Below, in pieces: positions 36,575-45,682 of a stretch of 64,000 nucleotides of DNA. This DNA is from Asaia krungthepensis NRIC 0535 (lineage in GTDB: Bacteria > Pseudomonadota > Alphaproteobacteria > Acetobacterales > Acetobacteraceae), in contig NZ_BAPV01000005.1 of assembly GCF_025995175.1 (NCBI RefSeq), positions 101,609 to 165,608 of the forward strand, in the 5' to 3' direction. The notes under the pieces are model-generated. The model was not told where the DNA came from. It worked only from the letters and a program-made list of their open reading frames with translations, and did not search any database. Every line of letters starts with the position of its first letter. Position 1 is the stretch's first letter. Position numbers and translations under genes: made by a program.

Positions 36575-37651
36575 TCAAAAGGACAGGGCTCGCCCCTGCT
36601 CCGCGAGGATGAACCTGAAGCCGTCGCGGTTGCCCTCTGCCAGTTCCCTGGCAATAGTCGTGCGTACCGCCCCGTTATCGTCAAGCGTCGGCTTGATATG
36701 CGAGACCAGCACCGGGAATCCTTTCATCGAAACCCCAGCATGGTCCCTGAGCACGCCCAATTCCTGCAAAAGCCAGCGCGGCGTCAGATGCCCGTAGAGA
36801 CGCGAATCGGGCTGGCGATTGTCATAGGAGCACTCGATGATGATCCCACGCAGACGCCCCGCGCGTACAAGGGGGGCGACGTCCTGCCAGAGCGCTTCGA
36901 GCCTGTGGCTGTGCTCCACGTTATCGGGACCCGTATCGCCGAGATAGAGCAGCGCATCCTTGCCCGAATGGACCAGAAAAGCCGTTGATTCCACGCCGCC
37001 ATGGCTGAGCGGATAGGCCGTGACGGTCAGTCCCGTATGGGCCAGATCCATCATCTGACCGACCGCGAGGTCACGATAATGCAGCAAACCGAAAGCCGGC
37101 TTCACGCCGCGATCCCCCAGATTCGGCCAGATACGATGATTGAACAGGTTGTCCTCGAGAGCCGCATTGACCGAGGGCAGAGCGTAAACAGGCTTCCCCG
37201 GGTCGTCGGGCGAGACGATGACCAGCCCTGCCACGTGGTCGAGATGGGCATGGCTGATCAGATAGCCCTGAATGACCTTGTGCAGGATAGTACCGGTCTG
37301 CGCCGGAGTGCCTTTTCCTTCCAGGGGCAAGGTATCGAAACCATGGCTTTGTTCCGCCCTCTCGATCCCGTTGAGCACCGTGCCTGCGTCGAGGAGCACT
37401 CCCGTTGCGGCACCGTGCTCACGCAGCAGATAGGCGCTGAGATTGCCATCCTCAAGACCTCCAGCAGCACCGAGAATGGTGACATCGAAGCGTGGTGTGG
37501 TCTCTGGTGAAACCGGATCCGGACGGGACGGGGAAGTCGAGCGGGACACAGAGGCTGTCGAAAGCCGGGAGGTCTGGGCTTTTGCCGCTGGGAATGCGAT
37601 CGCCTGGATTATGAACAGAAACGTCCCAAGCAGATGGCGTCGCCGATCCAT
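36575..37651 (-). CDS. Exported class II 3',5'-cyclic-nucleotide phosphodiesterase, MBL fold
   Basis: A 358-residue metallo-beta-lactamase-fold hydrolase. The class II phosphodiesterase signature HxHLDH is present in YLISHAHLDHVAGLV, with further metal ligands in YPLSHGG, YLGDTGPDN and ECSYDNRQ. A signal-like N-terminus (MDRRRHLLGTFLFIIQAIA ... AKAQ) suggests export to the periplasm, as in some bacterial CpdP proteins. It would hydrolyse cAMP or cGMP, possibly outside the cytoplasm. The ATG at 37651 follows AGGGCAATC; a GTG at 37684 is less likely. It follows the small exported protein gene by 79 bases on the same strand. Confidence 0.85.
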   Translation of the reverse strand: MDRRRHLLGTFLFIIQAIAFPAAKAQTSRLSTASVSRSTSPSRPDPVSPETTPRFDVTILGAAGGLEDGNLSAYLLREHGAATGVLLDAGTVLNGIERAEQSHGFDTLPLEGKGTPAQTGTILHKVIQGYLISHAHLDHVAGLVIVSPDDPGKPVYALPSVNAALEDNLFNHRIWPNLGDRGVKPAFGLLHYRDLAVGQMMDLAHTGLTVTAYPLSHGGVESTAFLVHSGKDALLYLGDTGPDNVEHSHRLEALWQDVAPLVRAGRLRGIIIECSYDNRQPDSRLYGHLTPRWLLQELGVLRDHAGVSMKGFPVLVSHIKPTLDDNGAVRTTIARELAEGNRDGFRFILAEQGRALSF

Positions 37652-37730
37652 GATTGCCCTGTGATACAAGCTGAGCACCCTCACCCTCCCTCTCCGGTGC
37701 CTGCATATACCATAGTCCGTTCCATTGCTG

Positions 37731-38159
37731 TCAGGGGTGGGACCTGAAGCCTACCTGCCCGAGCGCGGCCAGACCATGGCTGACCGGGCTGCTGTTCTCG
37801 TAGGCTTCGCCAAATGGCTTGAGGCTTGCACCCGTATTCGGATCCCGCCCGGGTGTCTCGCCATTAGAGATCGATATCTTTCCCAACCAAGGCAGGGTCA
37901 TGGAGGAGTCAAACGGTTTTACCACGGTGCCGGGAGTATCGGTGGCTGGGTCCAGAACCTTATGCCGTTTAGCCGTCACCTCCAGTTGCTCGTCTGGCAT
38001 GGGGGCTGGCCCCGGCCAACGTCCGGCATAGACCGGGGCGGGCGCGGCTATTCTGGCGCGCGCGCCGGCCGCCTGGGGCATGAGCGTACCCCATGAAGCA
38101 AGACCGGTCAGGAAAATGACGCGACCATGGCGTAATCGGGTCGACAGACGCAGTCTCAT
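37731..38159 (-). CDS. Exported protein of unknown function
   Basis: A 142-residue protein with an Arg-rich N-terminus (RLRLSTRLRHGR) and a hydrophobic core VIFLTGLASWGTLMPQAAG, consistent with a signal peptide cleaved near ARA. The mature part is Pro/Gly/Asp-rich (EQLEVTAKRHKVLDPATDTP, LPWLGKISISNGETPGRDP) with no family I know; it looks like a small periplasmic or lipid-independent secreted protein. GGGAATGGGG lies before the ATG at 38159. It is read in the same direction as the phosphodiesterase gene and divergent from the DTG lipoprotein gene. Confidence 0.6.
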   Translation of the reverse strand: MRLRLSTRLRHGRVIFLTGLASWGTLMPQAAGARARIAAPAPVYAGRWPGPAPMPDEQLEVTAKRHKVLDPATDTPGTVVKPFDSSMTLPWLGKISISNGETPGRDPNTGASLKPFGEAYENSSPVSHGLAALGQVGFRSHP

Positions 38160-38378
38160 AGCCCCATTCCCCATGAACAGACACGATGTATCGTCCCGGG
38201 TCCCGTTCGAATCGCGCCTCGTATCACGATTTCATCACAGGGATGGCCGGATGCACCAGCCTGCATCGTAACGACCAGGAAACCGCCTTCTAGCAGTCCC
38301 GTGCGGGGTGGAGTCCGGCACCGGCCTATGTAACAGTCTGTGCCAGTCGCGATAGAAAACTGGCAGGACAAGTCGCTC

Positions 38379-39374
38379 ATGGCGGGAAAGAAACAACACG
38401 CACCAACCGGAAAACGCAGGATCTGGTTCGCAGGGCTCGCCGTTCTGGGCATGCTTGCGGGGTGCGACGATCAGCCACCGCTACAGCCCGGTCAATGCGA
38501 GATCCAGACGTTTGGACGGATGCATCTATGGAGCCTCCAGAATATTCCCGTTGTCCAGACCAAGATCGATGGCAAACCGGTTCTGTTCATGGTGGATACC
38601 GGTGCGTTCAACTCCGTCCTTTTCAAGAACAACGCAAAGTCGCTCAATCTCACCTATACGGGCGCCACAGCCCATACCCGTGGGGTGCGGGGCGACGAGA
38701 TGCAGTCGATTGTGAAAGTCGACAAGCTCGATCTCGGAACAGGATCAACGACGGATCATGTTTTCATGCTGACAGAGAGCCCGGGACCGCAGGTGAAGGC
38801 TCCGCTTCCGCCGATCGTCGGCTTGCTCGGCGCTGAATTCCTTCTGGCCTACGACCTCGTTATCGATATGCCGCATCATGCCATGTATCTTCTGGATATG
38901 CGACGCTGCCCCTATGTCACCCCGATGTGGAAGGGAACAGTCCACGCCGTCCCGATCGAGGATGATCGGGACGACAACAAGATCAGGATGAACTTCACCA
39001 TCGATAACAGCAAGCCAATCCCCGCAATCCTCGATACGGGTGCCTACGGGATCACGATTCCCTACCATCTCGCGCATCGCAAGATCGGCATCACACGCGA
39101 TGATCTGAAAAAGGATCGCTTCACGACAGATGTTCATGGGATCGGTGATGACGACGTCACCTCCTATATACACGAGTTTTCCAAACTCGATCTGGGAGAT
39201 TTCGAGATCACGAATGTAAAGGTCGAGATCGATGACGCAGACAATATCGATTACGCGCTTTTCGGGGCCCGCTTTCTGCACAGCGCGCGCATCTGGCTGA
39301 CCACGAAGAACAAGCTCTACGTGCAGCATATCTCTGAAATGCAGGATGCGCCTCCAATCCCGATGGCCAAATAA
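38379..39374 (+). CDS. Lipoprotein with two retropepsin-like aspartyl protease motifs
   Basis: A 331-residue protein. A lipobox LAGC (LGMLAGCDDQ) suggests lipid attachment at about residue 29. Two DTG motifs are present, each followed by a hydrophobic residue as in aspartyl proteases: MVDTGAFNSVL (about residue 77) and ILDTGAYGITI (about 223). Each half has a later hydrophobic-Gly strand (IVGLLGAEFLL, DYALFGARFL), so the chain looks like two tandem retropepsin-like domains able to form one pepsin-like active site. Activity is inferred. The ATG at 38379 follows AGGA; a GTG at 38340 is an alternative. The queECD operon starts 58 bases after it. Confidence 0.78.
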   Translation: MAGKKQHAPTGKRRIWFAGLAVLGMLAGCDDQPPLQPGQCEIQTFGRMHLWSLQNIPVVQTKIDGKPVLFMVDTGAFNSVLFKNNAKSLNLTYTGATAHTRGVRGDEMQSIVKVDKLDLGTGSTTDHVFMLTESPGPQVKAPLPPIVGLLGAEFLLAYDLVIDMPHHAMYLLDMRRCPYVTPMWKGTVHAVPIEDDRDDNKIRMNFTIDNSKPIPAILDTGAYGITIPYHLAHRKIGITRDDLKKDRFTTDVHGIGDDDVTSYIHEFSKLDLGDFEITNVKVEIDDADNIDYALFGARFLHSARIWLTTKNKLYVQHISEMQDAPPIPMAK

Positions 39375-39432
39375 CGGCCTCGATGGGCACAGCGTCGTTT
39401 TTTCTCTTGCATATGCTGCCCGGCTCGCCGAC

Positions 39433-40083
39433 ATGCGGAGCATGCCATACGCTGTAAAGGAAATGTTCGCGACGCTACAGGGAGAAGGCGCCCATGCGGG
39501 GCGCGCTTCGGTGTTCTGTCGCTTTACCGGGTGCAATCTCTGGTCCGGCCGTGAGGAAGACCGCCACAAGGCTGCATGTTCGTTCTGCGATACCGACTTC
39601 ATTGGCACTGATGGCACGGGGGGCGGTCGTTTTGCGACGCCGAAGGATCTGGCTCGGGCATTGTCGGATTGCTGGCAAGATGAGGCAGGCGACCATCCGG
39701 GACGCTATGTGGTGTTCACGGGCGGCGAACCCCTACTCCAGATCGACGACCCCTTGATCGAGGCCGTCAGAGCGGCCGGCTTCGAGATTGCAATCGAAAG
39801 CAACGGCACGATTGCAGCCCCTTCCGGAATCGACTGGATCTGTGTGAGCCCCAAACCCGCCAGCGTGGTGACACAACGTTCAGGCCAGGAGCTGAAGCTC
39901 GTTTTCCCGCAGAAGGCGCTACCGCCTTCGCTTTTCGAGGAATGGGATTTCACGCATTTCTGGCTTCAGCCTATGGATGGACCGGATCGCGTGGCGAACA
40001 CGGCCGCCGCAGTAGCCTATTGCCTGAAAAACCCGCGCTGGCGCCTGTCGCTGCAAACTCACAAGCTGATCGGGATACCCTGA
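39433..40083 (+). CDS. queE: 7-carboxy-7-deazaguanine synthase
   Basis: A 216-residue radical SAM enzyme that contracts 6-carboxytetrahydropterin to 7-carboxy-7-deazaguanine on the path to queuosine. The cluster-binding cysteines are in the spaced form typical of Que[21 protein letters not shown] (Cys, then 14 residues, Cys-x2-Cys). The SAM motif GGEP lies in [10 protein letters not shown]. The first part, [11 protein letters not shown], matches the family start. I give ATG 39433; ATG 39442 is an alternative. The stop overlaps queC (TGATG), and queD follows, so the set is complete in one operon. GTP cyclohydrolase I (FolE), which starts both pathways, is encoded elsewhere in the window. Confidence 0.93.
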   Translation: MRSMPYAVKEMFATLQGEGAHAGRASVFCRFTGCNLWSGREEDRHKAACSFCDTDFIGTDGTGGGRFATPKDLARALSDCWQDEAGDHPGRYVVFTGGEPLLQIDDPLIEAVRAAGFEIAIESNGTIAAPSGIDWICVSPKPASVVTQRSGQELKLVFPQKALPPSLFEEWDFTHFWLQPMDGPDRVANTAAAVAYCLKNPRWRLSLQTHKLIGIP

Positions 40084-40784
40084 TGCGTTCTGACGACAAG
40101 GCCATCGTGCTGTTTTCCGGTGGGCAGGATTCGGCCACGTGTCTCGCCTGGGCGCTTGACCGGTTCTCCCATGTCGAAACTCTCGGTTTCGATTACGGTC
40201 AGCGCCACGCTATCGAGTTGGATTGCCGTGCCACACTGCGCGAAACCATGCTGGCGCAGAACCCTCAATGGCGTGACAGGCTTGGCGAAGACCATACGCT
40301 CGATCTTTCGGTTCTGGGGCAGATATCCGACACGGCCCTGACGCGTGAAGCGGCCATCGAGATGAACGAGAATGGTCTGCCTTCTACATTCGTGCCAGGG
40401 CGCAACCTCATTTTTCTGAGCTTCGCCGCAACACTGGCGGTCAGGCGTCACGCGAAACACATCGTCACCGGCGTGTGTGAAACCGATTATTCGGGCTACC
40501 CCGATTGCCGTGACGATACCATCAAGGCTTTGCAGGTCGCCCTGAATCTCGGCATGGAGACGCGGCTCGTGTTGCACACGCCGCTCATGTGGCTCGACAA
40601 GGCGCAGACATGGCGTCTGGCCGAGGCCATTGGCGGCACTGACCTCGTCACGTTGATCAACCGGGACAGCCATAGTTGCTATCTGGGCGATCGTACGCAT
40701 CGTCACGACTGGGGATATGGCTGCGGCACATGTCCGGCCTGCGATCTGCGCGCCAAGGGATGGGCCAGCTATGTCGGCGCTTGA
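40083..40784 (+). CDS. queC: 7-cyano-7-deazaguanine synthase
   Basis: A 233-residue ATP-dependent ligase of the PP-loop type that turns 7-carboxy-7-deazaguanine to preQ0 with ammonia. The PP-loop is [14 protein letters not shown] (SGGxDS). The zinc site is Cys in HSCYLG plus the C-terminal [25 protein letters not shown] and TFVPGRN are also conserved. The start shares its first base with the queE stop, and queD overlaps the end by 14 bases. Length and motifs are normal. Confidence 0.96.
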   Translation: MRSDDKAIVLFSGGQDSATCLAWALDRFSHVETLGFDYGQRHAIELDCRATLRETMLAQNPQWRDRLGEDHTLDLSVLGQISDTALTREAAIEMNENGLPSTFVPGRNLIFLSFAATLAVRRHAKHIVTGVCETDYSGYPDCRDDTIKALQVALNLGMETRLVLHTPLMWLDKAQTWRLAEAIGGTDLVTLINRDSHSCYLGDRTHRHDWGYGCGTCPACDLRAKGWASYVGA

Positions 40785-41307
40785 GCTGAGTTTCACACGA
40801 CGATTCAGCATGGGTCATCGCCTGATCACCGGCAGTTCCGAGCGCTGTGCCATCCCTCACGGCCATAATGAGTTCGTAACCGTGACGCTGGAAGCCAGAA
40901 CACCCGAGCGGCTGGATGGCGCACGCAATATGGTTGTGCCATTTGCCGAGGCGAAAAAACGCTGGCACGACTTCATCGACACCCGGCTGGATCACGCGTT
41001 TCAGATCTCGGAGTCCGATCCCCTGCTCAGCTGGTTCCAGAACCATGAGCCGCATCGGGTCGATCGGCTTGTGGTCACGCCCGGCGACCCGACAACCGAA
41101 CTCATGGCTGCATTGCTTTATAGCAAGCTGCAAGCCTTTCTCGACGATGAGGGCGGGGTGCTGCGCTGCACCAGCTTGTCGCTCGAGGAAACACCGACGA
41201 ACACGGTGTGCCTCCGGGGCAGCCCTGAGCCCTTTCTGCCAGAAACGGCGTTAGTCTCGCTGCCGTGGTGGCGGCGCGCTGATCAGTCTGTATCTGATCT
41301 TCTCTGA
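40771..41307 (+). CDS. queD: 6-carboxytetrahydropterin synthase
   Basis: A 178-residue member of the PTPS/QueD family that makes 6-carboxytetrahydropterin from dihydroneopterin triphosphate. Zinc His are in FSMGHRLI and IPHGHNEF (HGHN); a Cys before it (SSERCAIP) is the expected catalytic residue. The chain is longer than E. coli QueD (121) because of an insertion and a C-terminal extension. AGGGATGGG precedes the ATG, which overlaps the queC end. This is the first committed step of the pathway, so all three later enzymes for preQ0 are together. Confidence 0.92.
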   Translation: MSALELSFTRRFSMGHRLITGSSERCAIPHGHNEFVTVTLEARTPERLDGARNMVVPFAEAKKRWHDFIDTRLDHAFQISESDPLLSWFQNHEPHRVDRLVVTPGDPTTELMAALLYSKLQAFLDDEGGVLRCTSLSLEETPTNTVCLRGSPEPFLPETALVSLPWWRRADQSVSDLL

Positions 41308-41342
41308 CACGCGGCCTTTGAAGTCAGGTATGGACATCACTA

Positions 41343-41501
41343 TCAGTGCTTACGCGACCACTCCGACCCAAGAAGCTGCACGTGGACCTTGAAGTCCCCG
41401 TGATCAACGGATTTGGTGTCGCGTACAGGTGTGGTGGCCGTCTTGATGCCCTGATCGAGGATACGGTTTTCCACAGCGGGGGAAGTCGTGGTTTCGGTCA
41501 T
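41343..41501 (-). CDS. 52-residue protein of unknown function
   Basis: A short frame read from 41501 to 41343 (starts MTETTTSPAVENRILDQ, ends LLGSEWSRKH). It is supported by a very strong ribosome site (AAGGAGAAGGTG, directly before the ATG) and a stop-to-queD gap of 35 bases. The composition is Thr-rich at the start, hydrophilic throughout, with no signal or membrane segment, so it should be cytosolic. I recognise no domain. It is convergent with queD and divergent from the exonuclease gene. The ribosome site is the main argument that it is real. Confidence 0.6.
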   Translation of the reverse strand: MTETTTSPAVENRILDQGIKTATTPVRDTKSVDHGDFKVHVQLLGSEWSRKH

Positions 41502-41739
41502 CACCTTCTCCTTTATGTCAGGACAACAAAGGAACGTGGCATCAATCTGGCAGCGTCATGAAACAATGAGGCACATGATCATGACGGCGAGCGTGTTCCC
41601 TGTGCATCTTCAACGCAGCCTCCTTGCGAAAGTTCTGACCCTTCGATGAGTCATCGCAAAGATTTTCAGGTTATCGAACCATCGTGACAAGCAATGGTTG
41701 AACAAGAACACGCTCTCATTTGAAAAGACGATCCATAAC

Positions 41740-42366
41740 ATGACCTTGCGACTGCGCGTTATTGATCTTGAAACAACGGGAGCGCATCCCCTCTCTTCAG
41801 AGGTGATCGAATTCGGGGCGGTTGACGTGTTCTGTGACAACGATACATGGCAGATCGGCGATGTCCGGACACGGCTTTTCCGGCCTTCAGGCCCGCTCAC
41901 GCCCGAGACACAGGCCGTCCACCATCTGATGGACGAGGATTTCACGCCGGACATGCCCCATGCCACCCCCGAGGCATTGTCGTCGCTCATTCTTGGCGAC
42001 CCCGCGCCGGACATGCTGGTGGCCCATCACATCGCTTTCGAACGACACTTCCTGACCGATGCCATGACCGGCGGCCTGCCCTGGCTCTGCACCTTGCGCG
42101 CCAGTCAGAAGCTCTGGCCCGAGGCACCACGCCATACCAACCAGATCCTGCGTTACTGGCTCGGTCTCGACCTGGACCGCCATCTGGCCTCGCCCGCGCA
42201 TCGCGCCGGACCGGATGCCTATGTGACGGCCCATATCCTGATGCGGCAACTGGCTCTGGCATCACCCGAAGAACTTTTCCGGCTCACGCAATCACGCCAT
42301 GTCAGGCGTGGCGCAGCCCTGCGTGCAGGGCGCGACCCGTACCGCCAGGAGCAGCTCTTCGGCTGA
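41740..42366 (+). CDS. DnaQ-like 3'-5' exonuclease
   Basis: A 208-residue DEDDh exonuclease. Motif I is VIDLETTG (about residues 6-13), motif II is VAHHIAFERHFL, and motif III is HRAGPDAYVTAHIL with the catalytic His and Asp. It may be a stand-alone proofreading or RNA-processing exonuclease; it is not the polymerase III epsilon subunit by context. The start at 41740 (MTLRLRVIDLETTG) gives the standard N-terminus, although its ribosome site is weak; an in-frame TTG at 41698 is less likely. It is convergent with the Hint protein gene, 34 bases away. Confidence 0.88.
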   Translation: MTLRLRVIDLETTGAHPLSSEVIEFGAVDVFCDNDTWQIGDVRTRLFRPSGPLTPETQAVHHLMDEDFTPDMPHATPEALSSLILGDPAPDMLVAHHIAFERHFLTDAMTGGLPWLCTLRASQKLWPEAPRHTNQILRYWLGLDLDRHLASPAHRAGPDAYVTAHILMRQLALASPEELFRLTQSRHVRRGAALRAGRDPYRQEQLFG

Positions 42367-42400
42367 CACTCCCGAAAACAGGATCCTGCTCTGCCGGGGT

Positions 42401-44650
42401 CTAGAGCATGGAAACCGGCTCATAATGGGGAATGCCCTTGATGGTGATTCCCAGCACGCCCGGTGCCGAAAACGACCGGGCACCGAGAGGCAGCCGGGCA
42501 TTGCCCCCTGTCCAGCGCGCAGGGGCCTCCTCGAGCCCGTACCATCCTTCGAGCATCTCGTCGCACAGATGCGCGTCAAGGCGGGTCATCCCATTGCTGT
42601 CCCAGATATGGACGTCGCCCACCAGCACACCCAGATCCCGCCTGTCGTCGACAAAGGGCCCCTCTGCAATGGCGGGACGCGACGCCCGTGACCGAAGGCG
42701 CACCTCATCGAGATCGGGCGGCAGATGGAAGATCATCATGTCATTGACCCTGCGTGCTGGCCGTATGACCTGCCCGTCGCCTGCCACGAGATGCAGATCC
42801 GGATCCTGGTCCGCTGTGCCACGGGTCGAGCGCAGGCTCAGACAGCCCGCACGCGCGGCCAGACGGCGATGCAGGGCTTCGACCACGTTTCGCTCGACAC
42901 AGAGCGGCGCCGCGCGCTTTGGCGTCTCCTGCAGGATCGCAGCCCTATCCTCCCTGTCTGTCGGGCAGTCCGGAACCGGGCTGACCGGAAGCAGCCCCAT
43001 GGAATGACCGTCATCGAACAGGGTTTCGGTGGTCAGGTTATTGGACCAGATGATCGCATGCTCTTCGGTGCGGAAGTGATGAATGGTGAAGCGCGTCCTG
43101 CTCCGGTCATAGGCAATGCTCTCTCCATTGACGAGCATACGCGCCGGGACCAGCAAACCATCGACGCAGATGCAATGCTCGGGCGTAATAAACAGATCGC
43201 GGTCGGGAACGGACGGACCGAAAGCATCTGCACGCAGACGAACCGGATAACCGGCTTCGTCATCGGGTCGGGAGGCATTGACAGCGATCTCTGTCGAACC
43301 GACCCAGGTAATACGCCGGGTTTCCCGACGCCCCTCGGTGAGAACGCAGACTAGGTCGCCCTCGCGCAGGGTTTCGACTGGCCGCTCGCCGGATGGCGTG
43401 CGGATGAGGGTCCCTGCAAGAAAGCACTTGTCGTAAACGAGTTCGGTGCTGCCATCGCTGTCAGCCTCGAGATGGAAATCACCCGCCTTGTATGACCCGG
43501 TAAGGGGGGTAAACCAGCTTGTGCCATCCGTATGGGTGACGGTCAGCGTGCCGCCACTGATCGTGATCTTTCCGCCTGGCTTGTAGGACAATCCCTCGAT
43601 ATCGATGCGTCCCCGCCAGCCGACAGTGACATTGCTCAACACGGCTCCCGGCGTGACGACCAGCGTACCCGCAGGGCCCGTGCTGGTGGAGGCACCGCCA
43701 ATGGCAAGGGTCAGGATGGTAGCCCCCGACGCCACGACCATCGAGCCCCCCGCAGAGATCGCGGCATTCTGGACTGTGGCACCCCCCTGGACGACCTGGG
43801 TACCGCCCGAGAGAATGGTCGCGCCGCTTACCACCCCGGAAGACTGGACCATTTCCGACCCACCGGATGAGATGGTGGCTCCGCTCACGACACCGCCTGA
43901 GGAAACGATAGCCGCGCCCGCTGCCATGACGATCTGGTTCAGGATCACACCGCCAGCCAGAGCCACCGCGATGCCGCCAGGTCCGACACTGACCGTGACA
44001 GCCGTGCCTCCCTGCCCGACCCGGATCACGCCGCCGGAGGAAACGACCGAACTGGAGGCCAGCCCCCCCTGGACAAGCTGGACACCTGCGCTGAAGATAC
44101 TTCTGAGCGCCAATGCGCCCGATGAGACGATCTGCGTTCCACCGAAAATACTGCCGCTATCCGTCCCGCCGCTCGCAAGCTGCTCGGTGGAACCGACATC
44201 GAAGGTACCGCCCGAAACGACACCCGACCCCGAAAAGCTCTGGCCCTTGACGGTGAAGCCCCCTCCGACGATGGCCTGTCCGCCATTCATCACATGCGGC
44301 GCAATGGCCCGCGCGGGGTCGCCCTGATAGCCGGACAGGTTACCGACGGCGAGACCGGCCTGCGAGGTGATGGTTGCACTGACCACCACACCCTGGTTGA
44401 GCGCGGCAAAGGACCCGCTCTCATAAGCGGTTCCGCCATAGGTTGTGCCATTCGCGGCGGCGGCGATCACCCCACCCGAGAGGGCTGTCGCAGCCGATAT
44501 GACGCCTCCCGATGCGAGATCCACCGCGGGATGATCGGTCCCGCCATTGAGCCCATAGACCACATCATTCGACGCCGTCTGGCCCGAACTCACATAGCGG
44601 GTCGATCCGCTTGTGATGACGGCGCCCTTGGCTGATCGAGAGATGGACAT
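42401..44650 (-). CDS. Hint-domain surface protein with AIDA-like repeats
   Basis: A 749-residue protein. Residues about 1-380 are repeats of roughly 19-20 residues with SGG turns (VVSGATILSGGTQVVQGG, VVSSGGVIRVGQGG), as in AIDA-type autotransporter passengers, predicted to form a beta helix. A Hint domain begins near residue 408 at DKCFLAGTLIRTPSGERPVE (Cys at the splice-like position), runs through GDLVCVLTEGRRETRRI and contains FITPEHCICVDG, typical of Hint_2. The C-terminal part is not a transporter barrel. No signal peptide is visible, so export may be by type I or another route. The Hint domain may cleave or link the chain. GGGGAAGTGA precedes the ATG. Confidence 0.88.
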   Translation of the reverse strand: MSISRSAKGAVITSGSTRYVSSGQTASNDVVYGLNGGTDHPAVDLASGGVISAATALSGGVIAAAANGTTYGGTAYESGSFAALNQGVVVSATITSQAGLAVGNLSGYQGDPARAIAPHVMNGGQAIVGGGFTVKGQSFSGSGVVSGGTFDVGSTEQLASGGTDSGSIFGGTQIVSSGALALRSIFSAGVQLVQGGLASSSVVSSGGVIRVGQGGTAVTVSVGPGGIAVALAGGVILNQIVMAAGAAIVSSGGVVSGATISSGGSEMVQSSGVVSGATILSGGTQVVQGGATVQNAAISAGGSMVVASGATILTLAIGGASTSTGPAGTLVVTPGAVLSNVTVGWRGRIDIEGLSYKPGGKITISGGTLTVTHTDGTSWFTPLTGSYKAGDFHLEADSDGSTELVYDKCFLAGTLIRTPSGERPVETLREGDLVCVLTEGRRETRRITWVGSTEIAVNASRPDDEAGYPVRLRADAFGPSVPDRDLFITPEHCICVDGLLVPARMLVNGESIAYDRSRTRFTIHHFRTEEHAIIWSNNLTTETLFDDGHSMGLLPVSPVPDCPTDREDRAAILQETPKRAAPLCVERNVVEALHRRLAARAGCLSLRSTRGTADQDPDLHLVAGDGQVIRPARRVNDMMIFHLPPDLDEVRLRSRASRPAIAEGPFVDDRRDLGVLVGDVHIWDSNGMTRLDAHLCDEMLEGWYGLEEAPARWTGGNARLPLGARSFSAPGVLGITIKGIPHYEPVSML

Positions 44651-45013
44651 TCACTTCCCCGGGTAGAGATGCAAATTCAATATTTGCGATTACTCAGTTG
44701 TTATTGAGCGTTGCGGCAAGGCCGGGCTCATCAGGATGCAGGGTGATACAGAGTGTGAACGGCTCGTGACAAGCCTTATCTCAGATGCATAGCGATGCAT
44801 TCTTAGTTTATTTTTTGAATAAAACTAAGGGCTTATAATACCTGTCAGTGTCACAAGACGTCCCTGTTGACATTCTTCATCCCAAAATGAGGGTAGGAAA
44901 GTACTGTCATAATGACATGGAAATGTTACGGGAAACCTGTAGTATTGATCACTTCCAATACGAAGACGTGGAGCACTCAGACGGCATTCCGATTGGCACA
45001 GATGGAAAGAAGA
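44651..45013. other. AT-rich intergenic region, one weak short frame
   Basis: About 360 bases with much lower GC than the flanking genes, upstream of the Hint protein gene. A TATAAT sequence is at 44833-44838 on the plus strand. A 68-codon frame starting with GTG at 44848 overlaps the next gene by 40 bases; it has no ribosome site and no family I know, so I do not call it. The region must hold the Hint gene promoter. Confidence 0.5.
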
Positions 45014-45568
45014 TCAGGCGTCGCGCGCGATACATCCAAGCAGACGATGCCTGATTAAACCGCTGACCGGCCGTATGAGGCGCCAATACAAAGCCATCTT
45101 CCACCTCTCGTCGGGGCACGGGCAATAGATAGTCGTGCGTGTGATCAGGCGCGTTTTCCCTACGGCAACAGGCCTTGTCTCGAAGCTGAGGAGAAGACGA
45201 CAGGAGGTGTCGTCAAAGCTCCAGAAATCGGACGGCATGATCGTGAGCGGATCGAGGCCATAATCAGGACGCCAGAAGCGACCCGCCAACCCGTATCTGA
45301 CGGCCCTATCCCCCTCACGGCCAAGAGGGATAAAACTTGCCATGCCAAAACGGTGTGCATGCGTGCCCCTGGTCAGACGGCCAGGCAGATCCCGTATGGC
45401 GAGCAGGCAGCGGCTCAGCCAGTCATCCTCGATCCGGAAACGTTGCACCGCGTCAAGACAGGCTCCGGGGATAGCATGAATCAGGCGGCTATGGGTTTCA
45501 CTGAAATGCGCCACAGGCAGGGTCGAAGGGCGTGCCTGTCTGGCGTCTTTCGCCGTGATTATGGTCAT
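45014..45568 (-). CDS. DUF2867-like protein
   Basis: A 184-residue protein. The C-terminal run MALYWRLIRPVSGLIRHRLL strongly recalls DUF2867 proteins of the SRPBCC-like group, with FGMASFIPLG and SCRLLLSFETRPV before it. No signal peptide or membrane segment is visible. The ATG at 45568 gives a normal length for the group; the open frame continues to 46018 over the opposite-strand SDR gene but those residues have no similarity. It is divergent from that SDR gene (114 bases between them). Function is unknown; some relatives are stand-alone lipid- or small-molecule-binding proteins. Confidence 0.7.
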   Translation of the reverse strand: MTIITAKDARQARPSTLPVAHFSETHSRLIHAIPGACLDAVQRFRIEDDWLSRCLLAIRDLPGRLTRGTHAHRFGMASFIPLGREGDRAVRYGLAGRFWRPDYGLDPLTIMPSDFWSFDDTSCRLLLSFETRPVAVGKTRLITRTTIYCPCPDERWKMALYWRLIRPVSGLIRHRLLGCIARDA

Positions 45569-45682
45569 GATTCCGCTGTTCCTCGGTCTGTCGTCATGGT
45601 CAGGCCTTAGCCTGCAATGTGATTCGGCGCAGGGCAAACTCTCCCTGTAGCATGGAGAAATACGACCGGAGGAGACAGCACC

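Noticed and set aside
39375..39432. preQ1 riboswitch before queE
   Set aside because: The gap is only 58 bases and shows no pseudoknot-like pattern; no aptamer core could be drawn.
44848..45054. 68-codon frame with GTG start after a TATAAT sequence
   Set aside because: It has no ribosome site, overlaps the end of the DUF2867-like gene and has no family; noted only as a weak possibility.
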